Shown: piece by piece, positions 24,848-37,415 of the stretch | How positions within the stretch are numbered: the stretch's first letter is position 1 | How the letters are laid out: every line of letters begins with the position of its first letter | Assembly: GCA_963678705.1 (NCBI GenBank) | Contig: OY783217.1 | Location: 868,001 to 932,000 of the forward strand | DNA from: Panorpa germanica | Taxonomy: Eukaryota; Arthropoda; Insecta; Mecoptera; Panorpidae | DNA: 64,000 nt | Direction of reading: 5' to 3' | The notes under the pieces: generated by a model | What the model saw: only the letters and a program-made list of their open reading frames with translations | What the model was told of the DNA's origin: nothing | Database searches by the model: none | Position numbers and translations under genes: made by a program

Positions 24848-26142
24848 AGATACAATTGAACTTGTGTCAGAGCTAAACTAAAGGTAATTTCGGATAGGCC
24901 AGAATGTAATTGTGACTTAATACAAGTGGGAACAAAGAAGAGACCCTATATTGAGTACCGCCCAAATCTTCATTACCCTCGATGAGCCACTGGCAATACT
25001 TTGCTACATATATATGATACATGTCTTTTAATATTCAATTTACATGGCCAGCACCTTTCTTTAATTCAGCACGGTGAACATATTCGAGCATGAAACTTAA
25101 TACGTCTGATTGACTACTATTCAGTATTCCATAGCAATCCCCGACCTTTGTTCTGTATACCATACATACTTGTGTAGATATATACTCACTCCAATAAAAT
25201 TTACATTTCTGAAACAGAACAGGAGTTCTAGGTAGGGTAGGACAACTACCTCTTCCATACCGACCAATTCATACCATACCTAGAGCAATATATAATTATT
25301 TGAAGCATATATATATACAATATATTAGGGGTGAATAAAAAGTATCGATGTTTAAGCGTCATAAACAGAGACTGTATGCTTACAGTCACAACAATTTCTC
25401 GCGTAATCTATGACAAAAAAAAATATCACAATTTTATCGATACGAAATATGAATAAACATCGATCTTTCTTTCCTTCCTCTTCGATTGTCACCACTATAA
25501 CGTACATCCGGATAATATATGAGTATTCTCGTGTATATGCATATGTCTGATCTTATATTCAACTATTTCAACTACGGGTATTTGAATACGACTCTGGATT
25601 TAGTCTTTTGTCGTGTTGTCAAATGAAGCATCCTTCGTTCATCCGAGCTTAAGTTTTACATGTGTATATAACTCGTGTTTGTGTGTGTTGGTATTAGTGT
25701 GTGACGTCTAATGTTTAAAGTTGACCACCCCAAACCCATCGCATGGAGTCGGTAATGATTATTTCTTAGGCATACGTATCAACCCTTAACTATGCTAAGT
25801 TGTTGTTTCGTGTCATAATTTGTGTTATGTTGTATTCTTATTTTAAATTCCGCTCGCAGCGAATTTCTATGTACTTTTCTGTTTTGTAAAAATGATGGAC
25901 TCGTTTCTCTTCTTCTTAAGTTATTTTTGTTTTCCTAATGTTTTAATCCTAAATACTTTTGTGAATAGAAAATGCCATTAGTTTATTTTATTGAGCACAA
26001 TCTAATTACTTTGTTTACAGTGTTTTTTGAATCATGCTAGAACCGGCATAGTTACTCTACTTATTTTATATTTGTTTACATATCGCTTAAGAAGTTTCCA
26101 ATAATTTGTGTTATATTTTTTTTGTTTATTTTATATTTCTAG
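24848..26142. other. non-coding
   Basis: AT-rich, no feature recognised apart from the pyrimidine-rich end (26113-26142) that looks like a splice acceptor, treated as a finding. Confidence 0.55.
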
Positions 26143-26311
26143 CCCACTAAATCTATCTTACAGAAGATACACTGATAGCGGTGAGACAGTGAAAAATAGC
26201 AAATCACTGCAAAGACAACTGTCACATGTGGACGTGACGTATTACCTCAATTTTATATTAGCTGATCTACTATACGACAAAGACATACTAATAGCGAGCG
26301 AGGGATCGTAG
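26143..26311 (+). other. possible terminal exon, unrecognised
   Basis: A long T-rich tract ends in TTTCTAG at 26136-26142. Behind it 55 codons stay open to TAG (26309-26311), reading PLNLSYRRYTDSGETVKNSK at the start, with mixed polar and hydrophobic composition unlike the low-complexity frames elsewhere. The stretch is less AT-rich than its flanks. I know no matching family, no partner exon is visible, and a GTGAG inside (26180) could equally be a donor. Most likely chance. Confidence 0.15.
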
Positions 26312-26328
26312 CACTACGCATGGGGGCT

Positions 26329-26346
26329 GGCAGTGGCAGTGGCAGT
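26329..26346 (+). repeat. GGCAGT hexamer x3
   Basis: Three exact tandem GGCAGT units, shortly before a TACTCGTA octamer (26362-26369). Confidence 0.95.
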
Positions 26347-27513
26347 GACGGGAGACCTCGATACTCGTAGCAGTATTCTAATCCCTGATCGAAAGGCATA
26401 GGGAGCATACAGAGAATGATCTTAGCAATTTGGTTGATTCAATGTTACTTCCGGAGTATCTTATAAGCCAATATATCTGTAAGAGCTTCCTTCTTGTATA
26501 TTTATTCGTTGCTACAAACTGACGTAATTTTATTTTTTTGCATAATCCGGATTTTACAAATACGTTCTCTGATTATTTTCAGATTAAGGATTATCTATCA
26601 TAATACTGATAGATAGGATTCTGTACTCGTATAGTTTGCAACAACTTATACATTTGAAATAGAATTAGTAGTTTATATAGTGACAGTGACTTTTGTTAGG
26701 GTAATTATATTCAAATTTCAATAAAGTCGGCTCGTCAAATTCACTCAAAACTAACGTAGTTTATGATACAATTTTCCGAGCAGAACTGCTGGTAGAATAG
26801 GATCCCTCCTAGGCCCATCATACAGTTGGCTTCAAAGTTCCAAAGGTCACACAGTTCGACCATTGTTCTACATTTTACAGAACAGGTGGTTGTGAAGCTC
26901 CGCTAAATTAGTCCTAGAGATATAAAAAACAATACAGCATTGTTTTTAGGACAAACAGATTCTTTTAAAAATTCCTCACCAGGTTTTTCATAATTTCCAC
27001 TCTTCCATCTTTCATTTGTATACCAATATAACAAAATAAAAATATGACGTCAATTTTGTAACAAACCCGTTGATGCTACAACTAATCAGATAAAAGACTG
27101 AAATATACATAGACTCGTAATGTAGTAGAAGTATTGTAACTATAGACACCAGCTGACAGAACCAAAAAAGGCCAGAGGGGTCACTAAAAAAAAGGATTGT
27201 ATTATGGTGAAGTACGTGTTGTAGGGTGTTTTAGTGACTGAAAAATGGTCCTTTATTGTTTTTACAATAAACAAAAAAAAAACATAATATAGAAAGAATT
27301 CAAATGTGCGTGCGTGTGTGTGTGTGTGTGTGTGTGGTAGGTTCACTTTAAACAATAGTAAAATCGAGGGTAAAAATGAAATGAATATGTGTAATAAAAA
27401 AAATATTTAACCGAATAAATGTTACTCGTAGAAAGAAAACAAGGTTGTAGAAAAAATAACTAAAAATTGTTTTAAATTATGGTGTGTTCAATATTGATTA
27501 TTTAATTACTCGT
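26347..27513. other. non-coding
   Basis: AT-rich, with three TACTCGTA octamers (26362, 26624, 27423) and the GT microsatellite. Confidence 0.6.
27306..27336 (+). repeat. (GT)n microsatellite
   Basis: A GT run of 31 bases with two GTGC interruptions at the left. Confidence 0.95.
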
Positions 27514-27672
27514 TAAACACAGTTATGTGTATTTAAGGTTTATCTAACATAACAAAAGTTACCTGTTACGAAAAGAAAGTAACCTAATGAACAACGTTTT
27601 TGTGACGTCGTTTCGACTTTTTAAACATAAGGCTACCTTTCTGCTCATTAACATTATCATAAACTTCTTAAA
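27514..27672 (+). repeat. dispersed repeat B, copy 1
   Basis: About 159 bp in direct orientation to 57591-57746. Shared landmarks in the same order are TAAACACAGTTA, TTTATCTAACATAA, ACAACGTTTT, CTACCTTT, and a closing TAA-rich block with TTCTTNAAAA. Identity is roughly two thirds to three quarters by eye. No coding potential. Confidence 0.75.
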
Positions 27673-27767
27673 AAAATTATGGATGTAGCGCGGGGCCCTG
27701 GCACATGCCTATGTTGACTATGCTCAAAAACGGCCCTGCTGTTGCATTACAATAAAGTTTATGATAA
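27654..27767. repeat. 13-bp perfect inverted repeat around a hAT-like end
   Basis: TTATCATAAACTT (27654-27666) is exactly inverted at 27755-27767. The spacer contains a GC-rich terminal fragment of hAT type (27685-27738). The left arm is also the end of repeat B, so this may be the hairpin of one compound element. Confidence 0.65.
27685..27738 (-). mobile_element. hAT-type terminal fragment
   Basis: Read on the minus strand from 27738 it begins CAGGGCCG, continues through a CATAGGCA-like stretch, and reaches a GGGCCCCGCG block at about 27689-27698. That arrangement is characteristic of ends of many animal hAT elements. No second end was found to the left, so this is a remnant. Confidence 0.55.
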
Positions 27768-28179
27768 ATTTCGTGAAAAACAATAGTGTTCGTTATTTAA
27801 CAAAGTTGAAGTTATTAACGTCAGGAAATTACCTTAACCTTACATTATATTAACCTAAAAAGAAATGCTATAAAACAAACAAGTAACATTATTTATGTTA
27901 AATATATGTAACAGTCTTTAGCGCGCATTGTGTTATTTTCAAAAGAAGAAGTATTTACAAAATTCAAGAAAGCATAAATTGAATATGAAAACAACTGAGG
28001 GTAAGGTAAGCGTACCTGCGTTCTGAGTATTTTACGTGTTCCCGCAATACAAATAAACGCGTGTGTCACCAACAACAGATGAAACGTACACGAAACGAAC
28101 CACGTTAAATAAACCACAAAGGAATTTTTTTTTTAAATATTTAAACTGAGTTTTTAGAGGTACCTTTAAAAGTAACTTT
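27768..28179. other. non-coding
   Basis: AT-rich; nothing recognised. Confidence 0.6.
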
Positions 28180-28620
28180 ATTCAAGGCAAAGGGCTGGGG
28201 AAAAGAAGGGGTTAGTGGTGGAGGGGGTTGATTCTCGTAGCAGCCACGGGGTTGGAATACGACATTATGAGAACGCGTCCGTTTGGCGTTTGGGCCTCGT
28301 TTTTATGCCACAATTTTAACCACAATTTTAACCCGGTAGCCGGTACTCAACTCACGGGTCCCTAGCGTAGCTCCCCAGGTCCACAGAGAGGGTACACAGG
28401 GGTACGGGGGTAATACGCAAGGGTTTCTTTTGTTCCGTTCTTGTTTAGACTATTTTATACCCGTACGTGACCACAGCTCATACAGGAGCCTGGAGGTATG
28501 TTATGTGCGATGGGGGTGGATTGGGGGTTTTACGCGATGAGGAGAGGGAGTGTTAGACGTGGATTGTGAACGTAACGGTTGCACAAAGTTCGGGCCTGGG
28601 TCAAGCGATCTCTAATGAAC
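28180..28620. promoter_or_regulatory. G+C- and CpG-rich island, function unknown
   Basis: About 440 bases stand out from the AT-rich surroundings, near half G+C by eye with some 20 CpG. It starts with spaced G-runs (28192-28227). It also holds a 12-bp tandem pair CCACAATTTTAA twice (28310-28333) and several short GGGG runs. No open frame above 60 codons covers it. It could be a regulatory element, an unrecognised promoter or an old mobile element. Confidence 0.35.
28192..28227 (+). promoter_or_regulatory. G-run cluster (possible G-quadruplex)
   Basis: GGG, GGGG, GGGG and GGGGG runs are separated by 2, 7 and about 11 bases within 36 bases, at the left edge of the CpG-rich island. Folding is plausible but the last loop is long. 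Confidence 0.35.
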
Positions 28621-29359
28621 TGCCTCTAATTGTAGACACTTTATAAACACATAAAACAAGCATATAAATTTCTTTTATTGTGACTTAGTCTTTTGACCCA
28701 ATTAGAAAAAAGATTGTGCATCCCTGATAAACGTAGTATAGTGTCCTATGTGGCGGCGAGTGCTGTTTTAATATATTAAATGCTTTTAACTGAATAATAT
28801 ACCTCAGGGCTAAAGAAATGGGTAATTGAAATAATAATACTGTTAGGGAAATGCAGATTGTGTAAAATAACACGGCAAAGCAGTAGTAGTACCACGAGTT
28901 GATAATAGATAACGGCATTATGGTGATGATCCCGCATGCCCGATTAGAGATAAGAATAAGGCTAATTAAATAAGTATTGTGTATTAAAATAATTGTTGGA
29001 TATAGCATGAATGAAGTAAGGATTCCCATCTACGTCGTCACTAAGTTAAGAGCTGATCCGTATGGTATTTAAGCGGGATGCAGAGTTGAAGATATAATTA
29101 AGACGACTTTATTAGCAACTTAAGAGACACCGTAATTTTTAACGACATAGCTTTACGATCTAAGCAACAACTATTGAGTCGGCTTATGATAGGTCAGACA
29201 AGAATATATATTATATTTGGAACGAAATCAAGAGCCACGCGTTGGTGTTCTTGTTGTGACGTAACTTGACTGGTTGTAAATCAGTTTGCACCAAAAACAA
29301 ACACTAACTTTAATTTAATAGCTTTAATTCACTTGATAATCTGATACAATGTTAATTTG
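28621..29359. other. non-coding, with a 114-codon hydrophobic minus frame
   Basis: The minus frame 28685-29029 is rich in Ile, Leu, Tyr and Ser and could span membranes, but AT-rich DNA produces such frames readily. I recognise no family and see no splice or promoter context, so it is not called as a gene. Confidence 0.5.
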
Positions 29360-29605
29360 ACTGATGCGCGTTGATAACAGGAAAGAAAACGGGTTTGTGA
29401 ATAATGACAGGAATGTGGAATGTTTGAAGGCAGTTGGATAGATAGTAAAATAATTTGTGAATAAGAATTGGATTAGGATTGAATTGATTGTGGTGTGATG
29501 TCTCCGCAGTGCAGGGAAGAATGACCGAGATTATGCTATCAAAACTTTTAGGTAAAGGAGAATCGGAGTGTCTTAAGGTGGGGGCAAAAGGAAGGATATA
29601 ACTGA
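29360..29605 (+). repeat. purine-rich repeat family P, member 4
   Basis: Shares the 14-mer GCAGTGCAGGGAAG (29506-29519) with member 3 and the 11-mer AAGGATATAAC (29592-29602) with 55434-55444. It also shares GGATTAGGAT with the 49.4-kb block. Purine-rich on the plus strand, no coding potential. Confidence 0.55.
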
Positions 29606-32600
29606 CACGTACATCTATATTATTTAATAGGAAATATCAAAACGAATATTTTGGATCATAGATGGTGCTAGTGTTGGTTTCGGTGATGATTTCCTACTAT
29701 GTTGACAGTATTTGACGAGTATCAAACTCAAAAACACTGCAGTCACCGTCAAGTGTCCATGCTCTTTCTCACTGTGCCGTCATAAGTAATCCTACATAAA
29801 TTGTAATATGTAGTCAGAAAAAATAATTTATGTTTTGTGTTTAGAACCTTGATTTCACACATCTAATAACAAAACTCGACAGGTAAACTTTACAGGTAAA
29901 TAAACAACAACGTTAGAAAGATTTAAGGTTCCTAACATATATACTAAAACGTAGATAACGTACCGTATCACTAAAACCAAATATATGCTTGACCAAACAG
30001 AAACTAGTAAAAAATTTCCAATATGTTCTTCCAATTCCGTGTTACGTCAGTTTCTACTTCCTGTTGTATTTGTATGTATTACAGAAAGACAGGTTCGAAC
30101 TTGCAAGAAAACAGAGAGAGATTCCTTAACTAATTTATATATACAATAACCTTCCTGATTATAACACCTTCGAATTAACTTGTGGCAAGTGCGAAACTGC
30201 ACTGCAAAACAATTTTCAACCAGTGAGGAACTTCTCTACAATATAGACGAATGTATTTCAACTTGTTCAACTCCAAATGGAACGGATTGAAGCCCCGCCC
30301 ATACGTTTGGAACGACAACGAGTAGCCGGCTTCACGTAACATGTTGTATTGAGCTATTGGAACGATACAGTGTATGTAGAGATATTTAACCACTGCAAAA
30401 AACCTTTCAGTGATCATTCTCTCGAGAATGGGCCTGGGAAATATCTCTCTGCACTAATACGGCTCTGGACTTATACCCTGCGAAACGTTTGAACTTTTCA
30501 TACATATATATTGACCTGGTGTTGATGCGGTCAGACCAACTAGGTGTTACCCAACGGATGTAAACATAAACATTGCTTCTAAAATAAGGGAAGCTGTATG
30601 ATCAAATAGGATAGAAGAAACACAACACTCCCGAGGGAATGAGCACTCCCGAGATGGATTGGCAGCAGTGGAGAATAGGTAAAAGGGGTTCCAGAAAGTC
30701 TCTAGGACTCCAAGCACGTGGACAAGAAAAGGCGTGAGACGTGGGGTACATTCAACGTTATAAACTATTACTAGAGTATTTTTGGTACAAAAATTTAAAT
30801 TTTGAATGTTATACTCAGTTGTTAAGAAACTTTCCTGGGTAGTACCACAAAATATATCTGATTACAATGATATTACCACAAAATATATATAGAATTTAAA
30901 AACGCTTAAATATTAGCTTTTAAATGGAATGTAGAATAGCAGAATTAGAACACAATGCTGTTCTTTCTAGGGAATAAATTAAGGTGAAATAACGGGTCTA
31001 TATTTGCCTAGATTATTTACAAACTACTACCTGATAATATTTTATATCTAACGTCAACGTTATAGCAAAGCAAAATAACTAGGTGAGTGTAAAAGAGCTT
31101 TTAAAAGTTGTAAAGCTTTCTCGTGTTTTTATTTTTCTGTAAACACTCTTTCTTGTTGATAAACTATTTATAATTTTGAGATAAATTGAAAAGATTTTAT
31201 TTTCACAAGGAAATTATATTACAAATCCAAGAGCAAAGTACCCAATCATAGTGCAGGACGTAACTCGACATACTCGTACGTCGTACGTCGTACGTTATTG
31301 GAAATGGTGTGTCTGCACTATACTATAAGGAAATTCCTGAAAAACACGTTTTCTTCAAAGAAAACTGGGCTCCAACGTGACCTGCATAATCTACTTTAAA
31401 ATGGAATAGGATTTTTCAATAGAAGTGTTAGTAGTAAACGATAGAACTATGAGAGATTAATATGAACTCTGTAGCATTACGTTTGCTGTATATGAGTAAA
31501 CGAGATGGAGATATCAGTGGGAAAGAGATGCATGATGAAATAATTGAATGATAAAATTTGAATATTGCATATCAACAGGATTATATGAATATCTCTCCAC
31601 AGAAATTTGGTCAGAGATTGAACAAATGTGGTCTGAAATAAATACTATATCATGTTTCAGTTACGTACTTGCTATATAGTTCTTACATTCAAATAAATAT
31701 GACTGATAATTGTTGATCGTAAAATTAATTGAACACTAAAAAATTATACAATCATATTGAATATCCTGCTACGTTTTAACAATATTAAAAATAATTAGCG
31801 ATGGCAAAGTGCATGCAACCCACGATAAAAAAAAGTCATTTAATACTAAAAAATGAATATTCGACAAAAAAAAACTATTGAAAGAGATGTAAATGTTTTT
31901 ATTAGCCAAATAGTCGACTAATATCGGTTCGTAATAGTCATGGCGCTAGTTTTATGAAGTCGTTTTGTTGTTTTTTAACGGCTTAATGTTTTTCCAATAG
32001 AACATAAAAACAGACCGTATAAAATAATGTGATAACAAAACACCATAAAAACTAATGAATTTTAAAAATATTTTGTAGAATTAAAAGTAAAAGGAAAATA
32101 AAAAAATATACGAGTATAAATGGTGAAATAAGCGTGGAAGAAGTTTGACTAATCTGAATATGAAAGCACATATGATTAATGAGTTAGGATGGTTGTTGAA
32201 ATTAATGTATGTCAGTTCCTGTAACAGTCATGCCTAACCGTGACAAATATTAAATTAAAATGTAGATAAGAAAAGTCATAATTCTTACTCACTTTTAAAA
32301 ACACGGATTTTTTTAGTGAAACAACAGAACATCAAGGATTACACATGTAATTACCATTAAAACAAAGTAAACAATTAAAACATGTCTAAGAAAATTACAT
32401 CAATACTTATTTGTAATAGAACAAAAGGAGTTAAGCTAATAATAAATATGTATTCTTTTAAAAAACCTACTTTTTCTTAGTCATTAGATTGCTATATATT
32501 TTTAGAATATGCCGAATCGATTCTCTGGAGGCTAAAACCCTTGTTTCCGCATCTTGTCAATTTCTTCACCATATTTTATTGTCAAAAAATATTTTATGTA

Positions 32601-33646
32601 CATATTTATAAAATTTTAATTTGTCGTAATAAAATATTCAGGCGTGAATGTTTGATGTTGTGAAAATGCGATTTATTGAGAAGCTATCCAAAGTTATCTC
32701 TCTTTCTCTAGTTTAACGACGATATATATAATTTTAAACATATTCGCCGAGTTTTTCTTATATTTCAAATCACCTGTTTTTCTTAGATGGCTGTATATAT
32801 TTTGGAAAATATCAGTAGATGTTCTACAATTACTAAGTAATTTTAAGACTGACAAAGGTTAAGTGAATTAACGAAAAATATAACCCAGGTATTTGCAGGG
32901 TTAAACTAAAGTTTTCAGTTAACTGAAAATTAAATAAAAAACGGTACCGGGTTAGCTAGATTTAACAGTAATAAATACAAATAAAAATAGAGAAATAATT
33001 TTGACTTGCTGCGACAAGAATCAGAGTAGCCTGTATTAGAGAACCTACTGCACGCATTAAGAAATTTTGCTAACATTAATGGATTGCAATCAATTCAAAA
33101 ACGATCAATTGTAATATTTAGCACGCGTATATAAAAAGGTTGCACATCCATGGCCTATCTATTCTATTGTTTGCAGTATCTGGATAGCATAACCTATAAA
33201 TATAACAATATGATAGCATCCTTCGAGTATGTCAAGCCTGATTGAAATCTATATGAAATTGTAATAAACAGTGGTAGAGATTGATAACGGAAAATATGTG
33301 GTCTATTGATTGGACCAGGCTGTAGCTCAGGTTCGCCGTTCAATGGGGTTTGGAGTCTCGCCACAACCACTGGCAGAGTCGTGGAGTCAGGAGAAATAGA
33401 TCGTTCAATCGCTATACAAGTGTGTTGACAATATCTGCAAACTAGGGTGCAATTGTACCCCCTCGATCATTCCTCCCTCTACATATGTTTTGGTAGTGAA
33501 TTTAACAAATGGATTTGGGACAATAGGTCAGACTGTCGAACGTACGACCATCGGGGTCGAACATATTTATAATTTAAATTTAAATTGATGTATTTCAATA
33601 TTGCTATTACTATAATATACTAGTTTTTTGACTATTTAAATTGCAA
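29606..33646. other. non-coding
   Basis: AT-rich. Less AT-rich patches at 30270-30330, 30560-30740 and 33300-33560 contain no recognisable gene. CCTNNTTTTTCTTAG-like words at 32467 and 32772 are the only internal similarity noticed. Confidence 0.55.
31269..31296 (+). repeat. CGTACGT period-7 repeat starting at a TACTCGTA octamer
   Basis: TACTCGTA (31271-31278) runs straight into three CGTACGT units. It is the only place where the octamer is part of a tandem array. Confidence 0.85.
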
Positions 33647-33807
33647 AATGCAAAAGTAGCGTCACTAAAACCACTGTAACTTGTAAAATAATGCTCTGAA
33701 TGTCATGCAATTTTGACACATATTGTTTGTAGGTTGGTACTATATAAAAATCATATCTATCATATGGATTTGTCAATAGTGGTGCTATTTATATGTCATC
33801 CTAAGAA
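33647..33807 (-). repeat. dispersed repeat A, copy 1
   Basis: About 160 bp matching the reverse complement of 62721-62882. Exact shared blocks include CAAAAGTAGCGTCACTAAAA, GGTTGGTACTAT, ATGGATTTGTCA and GCTATTTATAT. Unlike copy 2, it lacks recognisable CAGGG ends, so it looks truncated or more decayed. Confidence 0.85.
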
Positions 33808-35870
33808 TTAATTGAGTAATGTGGGAACATTATAAAGTAAAATGTAAGTAATACTTCTAGTTAAGAATGTGAACTACTCTTTGCATGACATCGCGGTATA
33901 AGAAGAAAAACATCTTATGAAATAAAACATCTTATGTCATGTATATTATAATATGTTAATAAATCATAGTTCCATTAAAGACCCTTTTTTATAAATTTAA
34001 ATTATTAAAAAAATTATTGTGGGTGTAAACAAAATAAAATAAGTAATTTTTTATTTAATAAACTTCATAAATGTTCCTCATTATTATGTAGAATTATTCC
34101 TACGACACAATTGTCTGCTGCATTGATTTACTTTTTAACACCAGCTTATCAGGATGCATTACACATCACTCATATAAAATTAGAACTCTGAATTATCTAA
34201 ACATGCAGTAGAATGTGTTGTACACACATTGAATCATTTCTAACAAAGGACTGGTATCGCACACAACACATATCATACAGCATTGCACTGAATTTGCATA
34301 TAAACTTCGTTGTGACGTCATAGAAAATGAAAATGATATGAAAACTTCAACAAAAAACATCGCTTTATAAATTTACGAGTATATAGAAGAGTAAAATTTA
34401 TATTAAAAGTTTATGTGACAAATTGATAGTCTTCGTATATAAATTGTTTATTACACAGAAAAGAAAACATTTGGCAGGTTGAAATATTATCCCAGATAGA
34501 GATCGTCTGATAAATAAAACGAAAACATACATACAACATAGCAAGTCGCCATACCAGCAGTGTGAACTCTGAACTATGAACCGTGGACAGTGAGTGAACA
34601 ACGGACGGACCGTGTACCGTGACCTGGGAGTTCAAGATTACGTTCAATGAAGCTAAAGTATATTACCTGAAACAAAAGAAAAGGCTCGTTAAAAATATGT
34701 TTGATTTTACATCTAATTGCATAGCATACTGGGGACTTGACTGTAAACAAAATAGATTTAACACCATACAATAATTTTGTTTTTTAAGACTGCCTTTTGT
34801 AAGTGTGCGGACAATGTTAGCGAAATTTCGCCACGTGACTCCCACTAAATCTTCGACCTGCTCAGAACTTGTAATAATATAAGACAATATCTCCAATTTT
34901 ATTAGGAATTGTACATTTTTTATCAAACTTATGTGTTGCTCTGAAATCAAAGACTTTTATTTTAGTAATTTACATAAACATTATAATAATTACACTGTTT
35001 AACTTTAATCATACCTTAAATCAAAGAAACGACATCTAAAGTTTATTATTTAAATTGTCAATTATCCTGTTTATCTAATTATATAATAACTTAACAATAT
35101 GCACAGCGACTGTCAACTACAAATATTAACTGTGTAGTCTATGAATATATGGTCACTGTTTTACCGACAGACGTCCTTTGTTTATATTTCTTTACATTAA
35201 TATAAAAAATCCCTGCTAAAAATATGATGCTATATATTTCTGAGAACAAGAGGGTCTTTCTAAACTGGCAAAGAATTTAGCTCTATGGGTCAGGACTCGC
35301 AAAAAGACACTGTAATTAGGTACATACACTGTAATAAATTATATGCAAGTAGAAACACACACCCTAAAGTAGTGATTTTATATCTGGTCAGACTAATGAA
35401 TACAAAGTTTGAGAAATACTGAGTTAATAATCAACATATGTAAAAGCCGCCGCTTTACCAGGATACCAGATGGCTTTGTCAGATAATTGACACGCTACAA
35501 TCCAACGTGAAAATAAAACGAAATATAATGGATTTAACAAAAGAAGTTGATTGAAATAGAATTAATTGTCGAATAATAGAAATAAAATTAATAAGACAAT
35601 AATAAATAAATACAATACAAGAAGAAGAAAAAAACGCGAGAAGGGTCCAATGTTTAATCAACACAAATATATTTTATCTTAAACGTGTAGAGAATTCTGT
35701 TTCCGCCTGACAATATACTTGTATGCCACAACGGCGTAACGCCGCCCATGTCAATATAAAGATACCCGCGTATATCTTATCTCTTATCTTTACAAATCCT
35801 ATTCTAAATGATCAATCTAGTAAAACCAATCACAATACAATGCCTTAACAGACCCAAAATGTATAGCGCC

Positions 35871-35898
35871 GTTTGCGTTTGCGGGTGCGGATGCGGAT
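35871..35898 (+). repeat. GTTTGC / RTGCGG hexamer stretch
   Basis: GTTTGC twice, GG, then GTGCGG and ATGCGG: imperfect 6-bp periodicity over 28 bases. Confidence 0.7.
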
Positions 35899-36551
35899 AT
35901 AGATGGAGTACAAATTCAGGGGTTACAAACCTGTCAAATTTACCTAAGGTCTGATTATGCAACAAAATTAGCGCAAACGGAAAATTAAACAAAATGGAAA
36001 TTTGCTGTTTTATTTCTTACTGCCTGCTTGTTGGTTATTTAGTCATAGAAACATGCCTACTAAACGACGGCATACGGTGTTACTGCAAATACAACTACTA
36101 AATTGTACTTCACATTAATTGTAATATAATAATTGTGTGTATCTTGTAGAATTGTTTATTCTTTTTAGTGCTTCCGGCACAGTTGAATGTTAGAGTCTGC
36201 TACCTAACTACCCTTCCTCGAATGAACGAGCTGCACAAACCTATGGACGCTTACCTTTATGAAGAAGAATTACCTAAACCTTGTAGACAAGTTTGGCAAC
36301 TTGCCAAAAAATGAATTGATAAAACTTGGAGGTTAAAATACTTTCATATAAAGTAGACGGACTTTAAAATAAGTCGTATCTTGGCAGGTAAAAAATGTTA
36401 TCACTCCGAGAGAGGTTCGTAAACACTGTTATGAACCGATAGGGCGAACGGTGGAGGTATTGGTGTATTGGTCCATTTGACAGAGGAATACGAATGGTGA
36501 AACGGTAAGCGTATGGCGAGTGTTGGTGGTAAATGTCTGAATGTTTGACTG

Positions 36552-36578
36552 TGTCGGTGCCGCTGTCGGTGCTGGTGC
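36552..36578 (+). repeat. GTCGGTGC-type hexamer stretch
   Basis: GTCGGTGCCGCT, GTCGGTGCTG and GTGC: imperfect 6- and 12-bp periodicity. The surrounding 36380-36680 is less AT-rich and has three overlapping minus frames open, which I attribute to this repetition. Confidence 0.65.
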
Positions 36579-36617
36579 AAAACCATCGCACGTTCTTATA
36601 TAGGTGAACAAGTACAA

Positions 36618-36652
36618 AGTAGACAAACGTAGACGTAAACGTAGCGTCGAGG
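36618..36652 (+). repeat. CGTAG/ACGTAA cluster 4
   Basis: GTAGAC, ACGTAGACG, TAAACGTAGCG: three related ACGTA units in about 30 bases, immediately before the GGTTTT hexamer stretch. Confidence 0.55.
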
Positions 36653-36653
36653 T

Positions 36654-36680
36654 AGGTTTTGGTTTTGGTGTTGGTTTGAG
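36654..36680 (+). repeat. GGTTTT hexamer stretch
   Basis: GGTTTT twice, then GGTGTT and GGTTTG: four 6-bp units. Confidence 0.8.
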
Positions 36681-37364
36681 GTAATTTATATGATAGTCAC
36701 GTAGAGCTATAACAGTGAATACCGACTAATCGATTCGGTGTACGAGTATACGCGTGTTACGATATATAAGTGTATGTGTGTACATATGTGCGTGTGTTTG
36801 TGAGTCTACCATTTCAGAAGTTTTTTGTCGCCCATATCGCTTCTCATAAATACCTACACTTTCAATCGTTTCAAATTATAAAAGAAATCGGAAAACGATT
36901 TCATATTTATTAGAGAAAATTAATTTAAGAAACTCTAATTCAAAGATTTGTAGAAATAGAGAAAATGAAAGTATTCTTAAATAATATGAAAAAAAAATTT
37001 ATGTGTTCTATGTATATGTAATATAGTAAACCTTCCTAAAATAAGGTTAATGTATAATGTGTAGCGTGAAATAACGTTATAGAAATATTTTAAATATATC
37101 TAGTACCTGAACGTATATGCATATATGTATTACCAAAAGATTTCTGGATACAACTGACTGAACTGTATAGGAATTCGGTACACTTTTGCTAAATATGGGC
37201 ATATGATAAAACTGCAAAGAAATCTACAAAGATAGAGGTTTCCAATCCCTGATCTACAAAATAAATTTTACTATCTATGGGATCTGCACTATATTGTTCT
37301 AAATATTCTCTTAAATTTACCCGTGGACAGATTCGCAAGGATAGCATCACAAGGATTGGATTTT

Positions 37365-37415
37365 AAAGTATGAAACGAAGAAGGAAGAGAAATTGATGGA
37401 AAGACGTGTGCAGCG
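37365..37415 (+). repeat. short purine-rich tract, possible family P scrap
   Basis: GAAACGAAGAAGGAAGAGAA and the following GATGGAAAGACG resemble family P in composition only; no long exact word links it to the others. Confidence 0.25.

Noticed and set aside
28685..29029. 114-codon hydrophobic minus frame as a membrane protein gene
   Set aside because: Composition is what AT-rich DNA gives by chance. No family resemblance, no splice sites or promoter, and it begins beside ordinary repeats.
32467..32811. Tandem duplication of about 300 bp around CTT-rich words
   Set aside because: Only about 40 bases are loosely alike; the intervening sequence does not align.
33310..33360. TAGCTCAGG and GTTTGGAGTCTC as A and B boxes of a second tRNA or SINE
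   Set aside because: The B-box-like word lacks the TTCGA core and no stems pair.
36364..36626. Three overlapping minus frames of 61-75 codons
   Set aside because: All three frames are open at once because of the hexamer-like repetition; no domain is recognisable.
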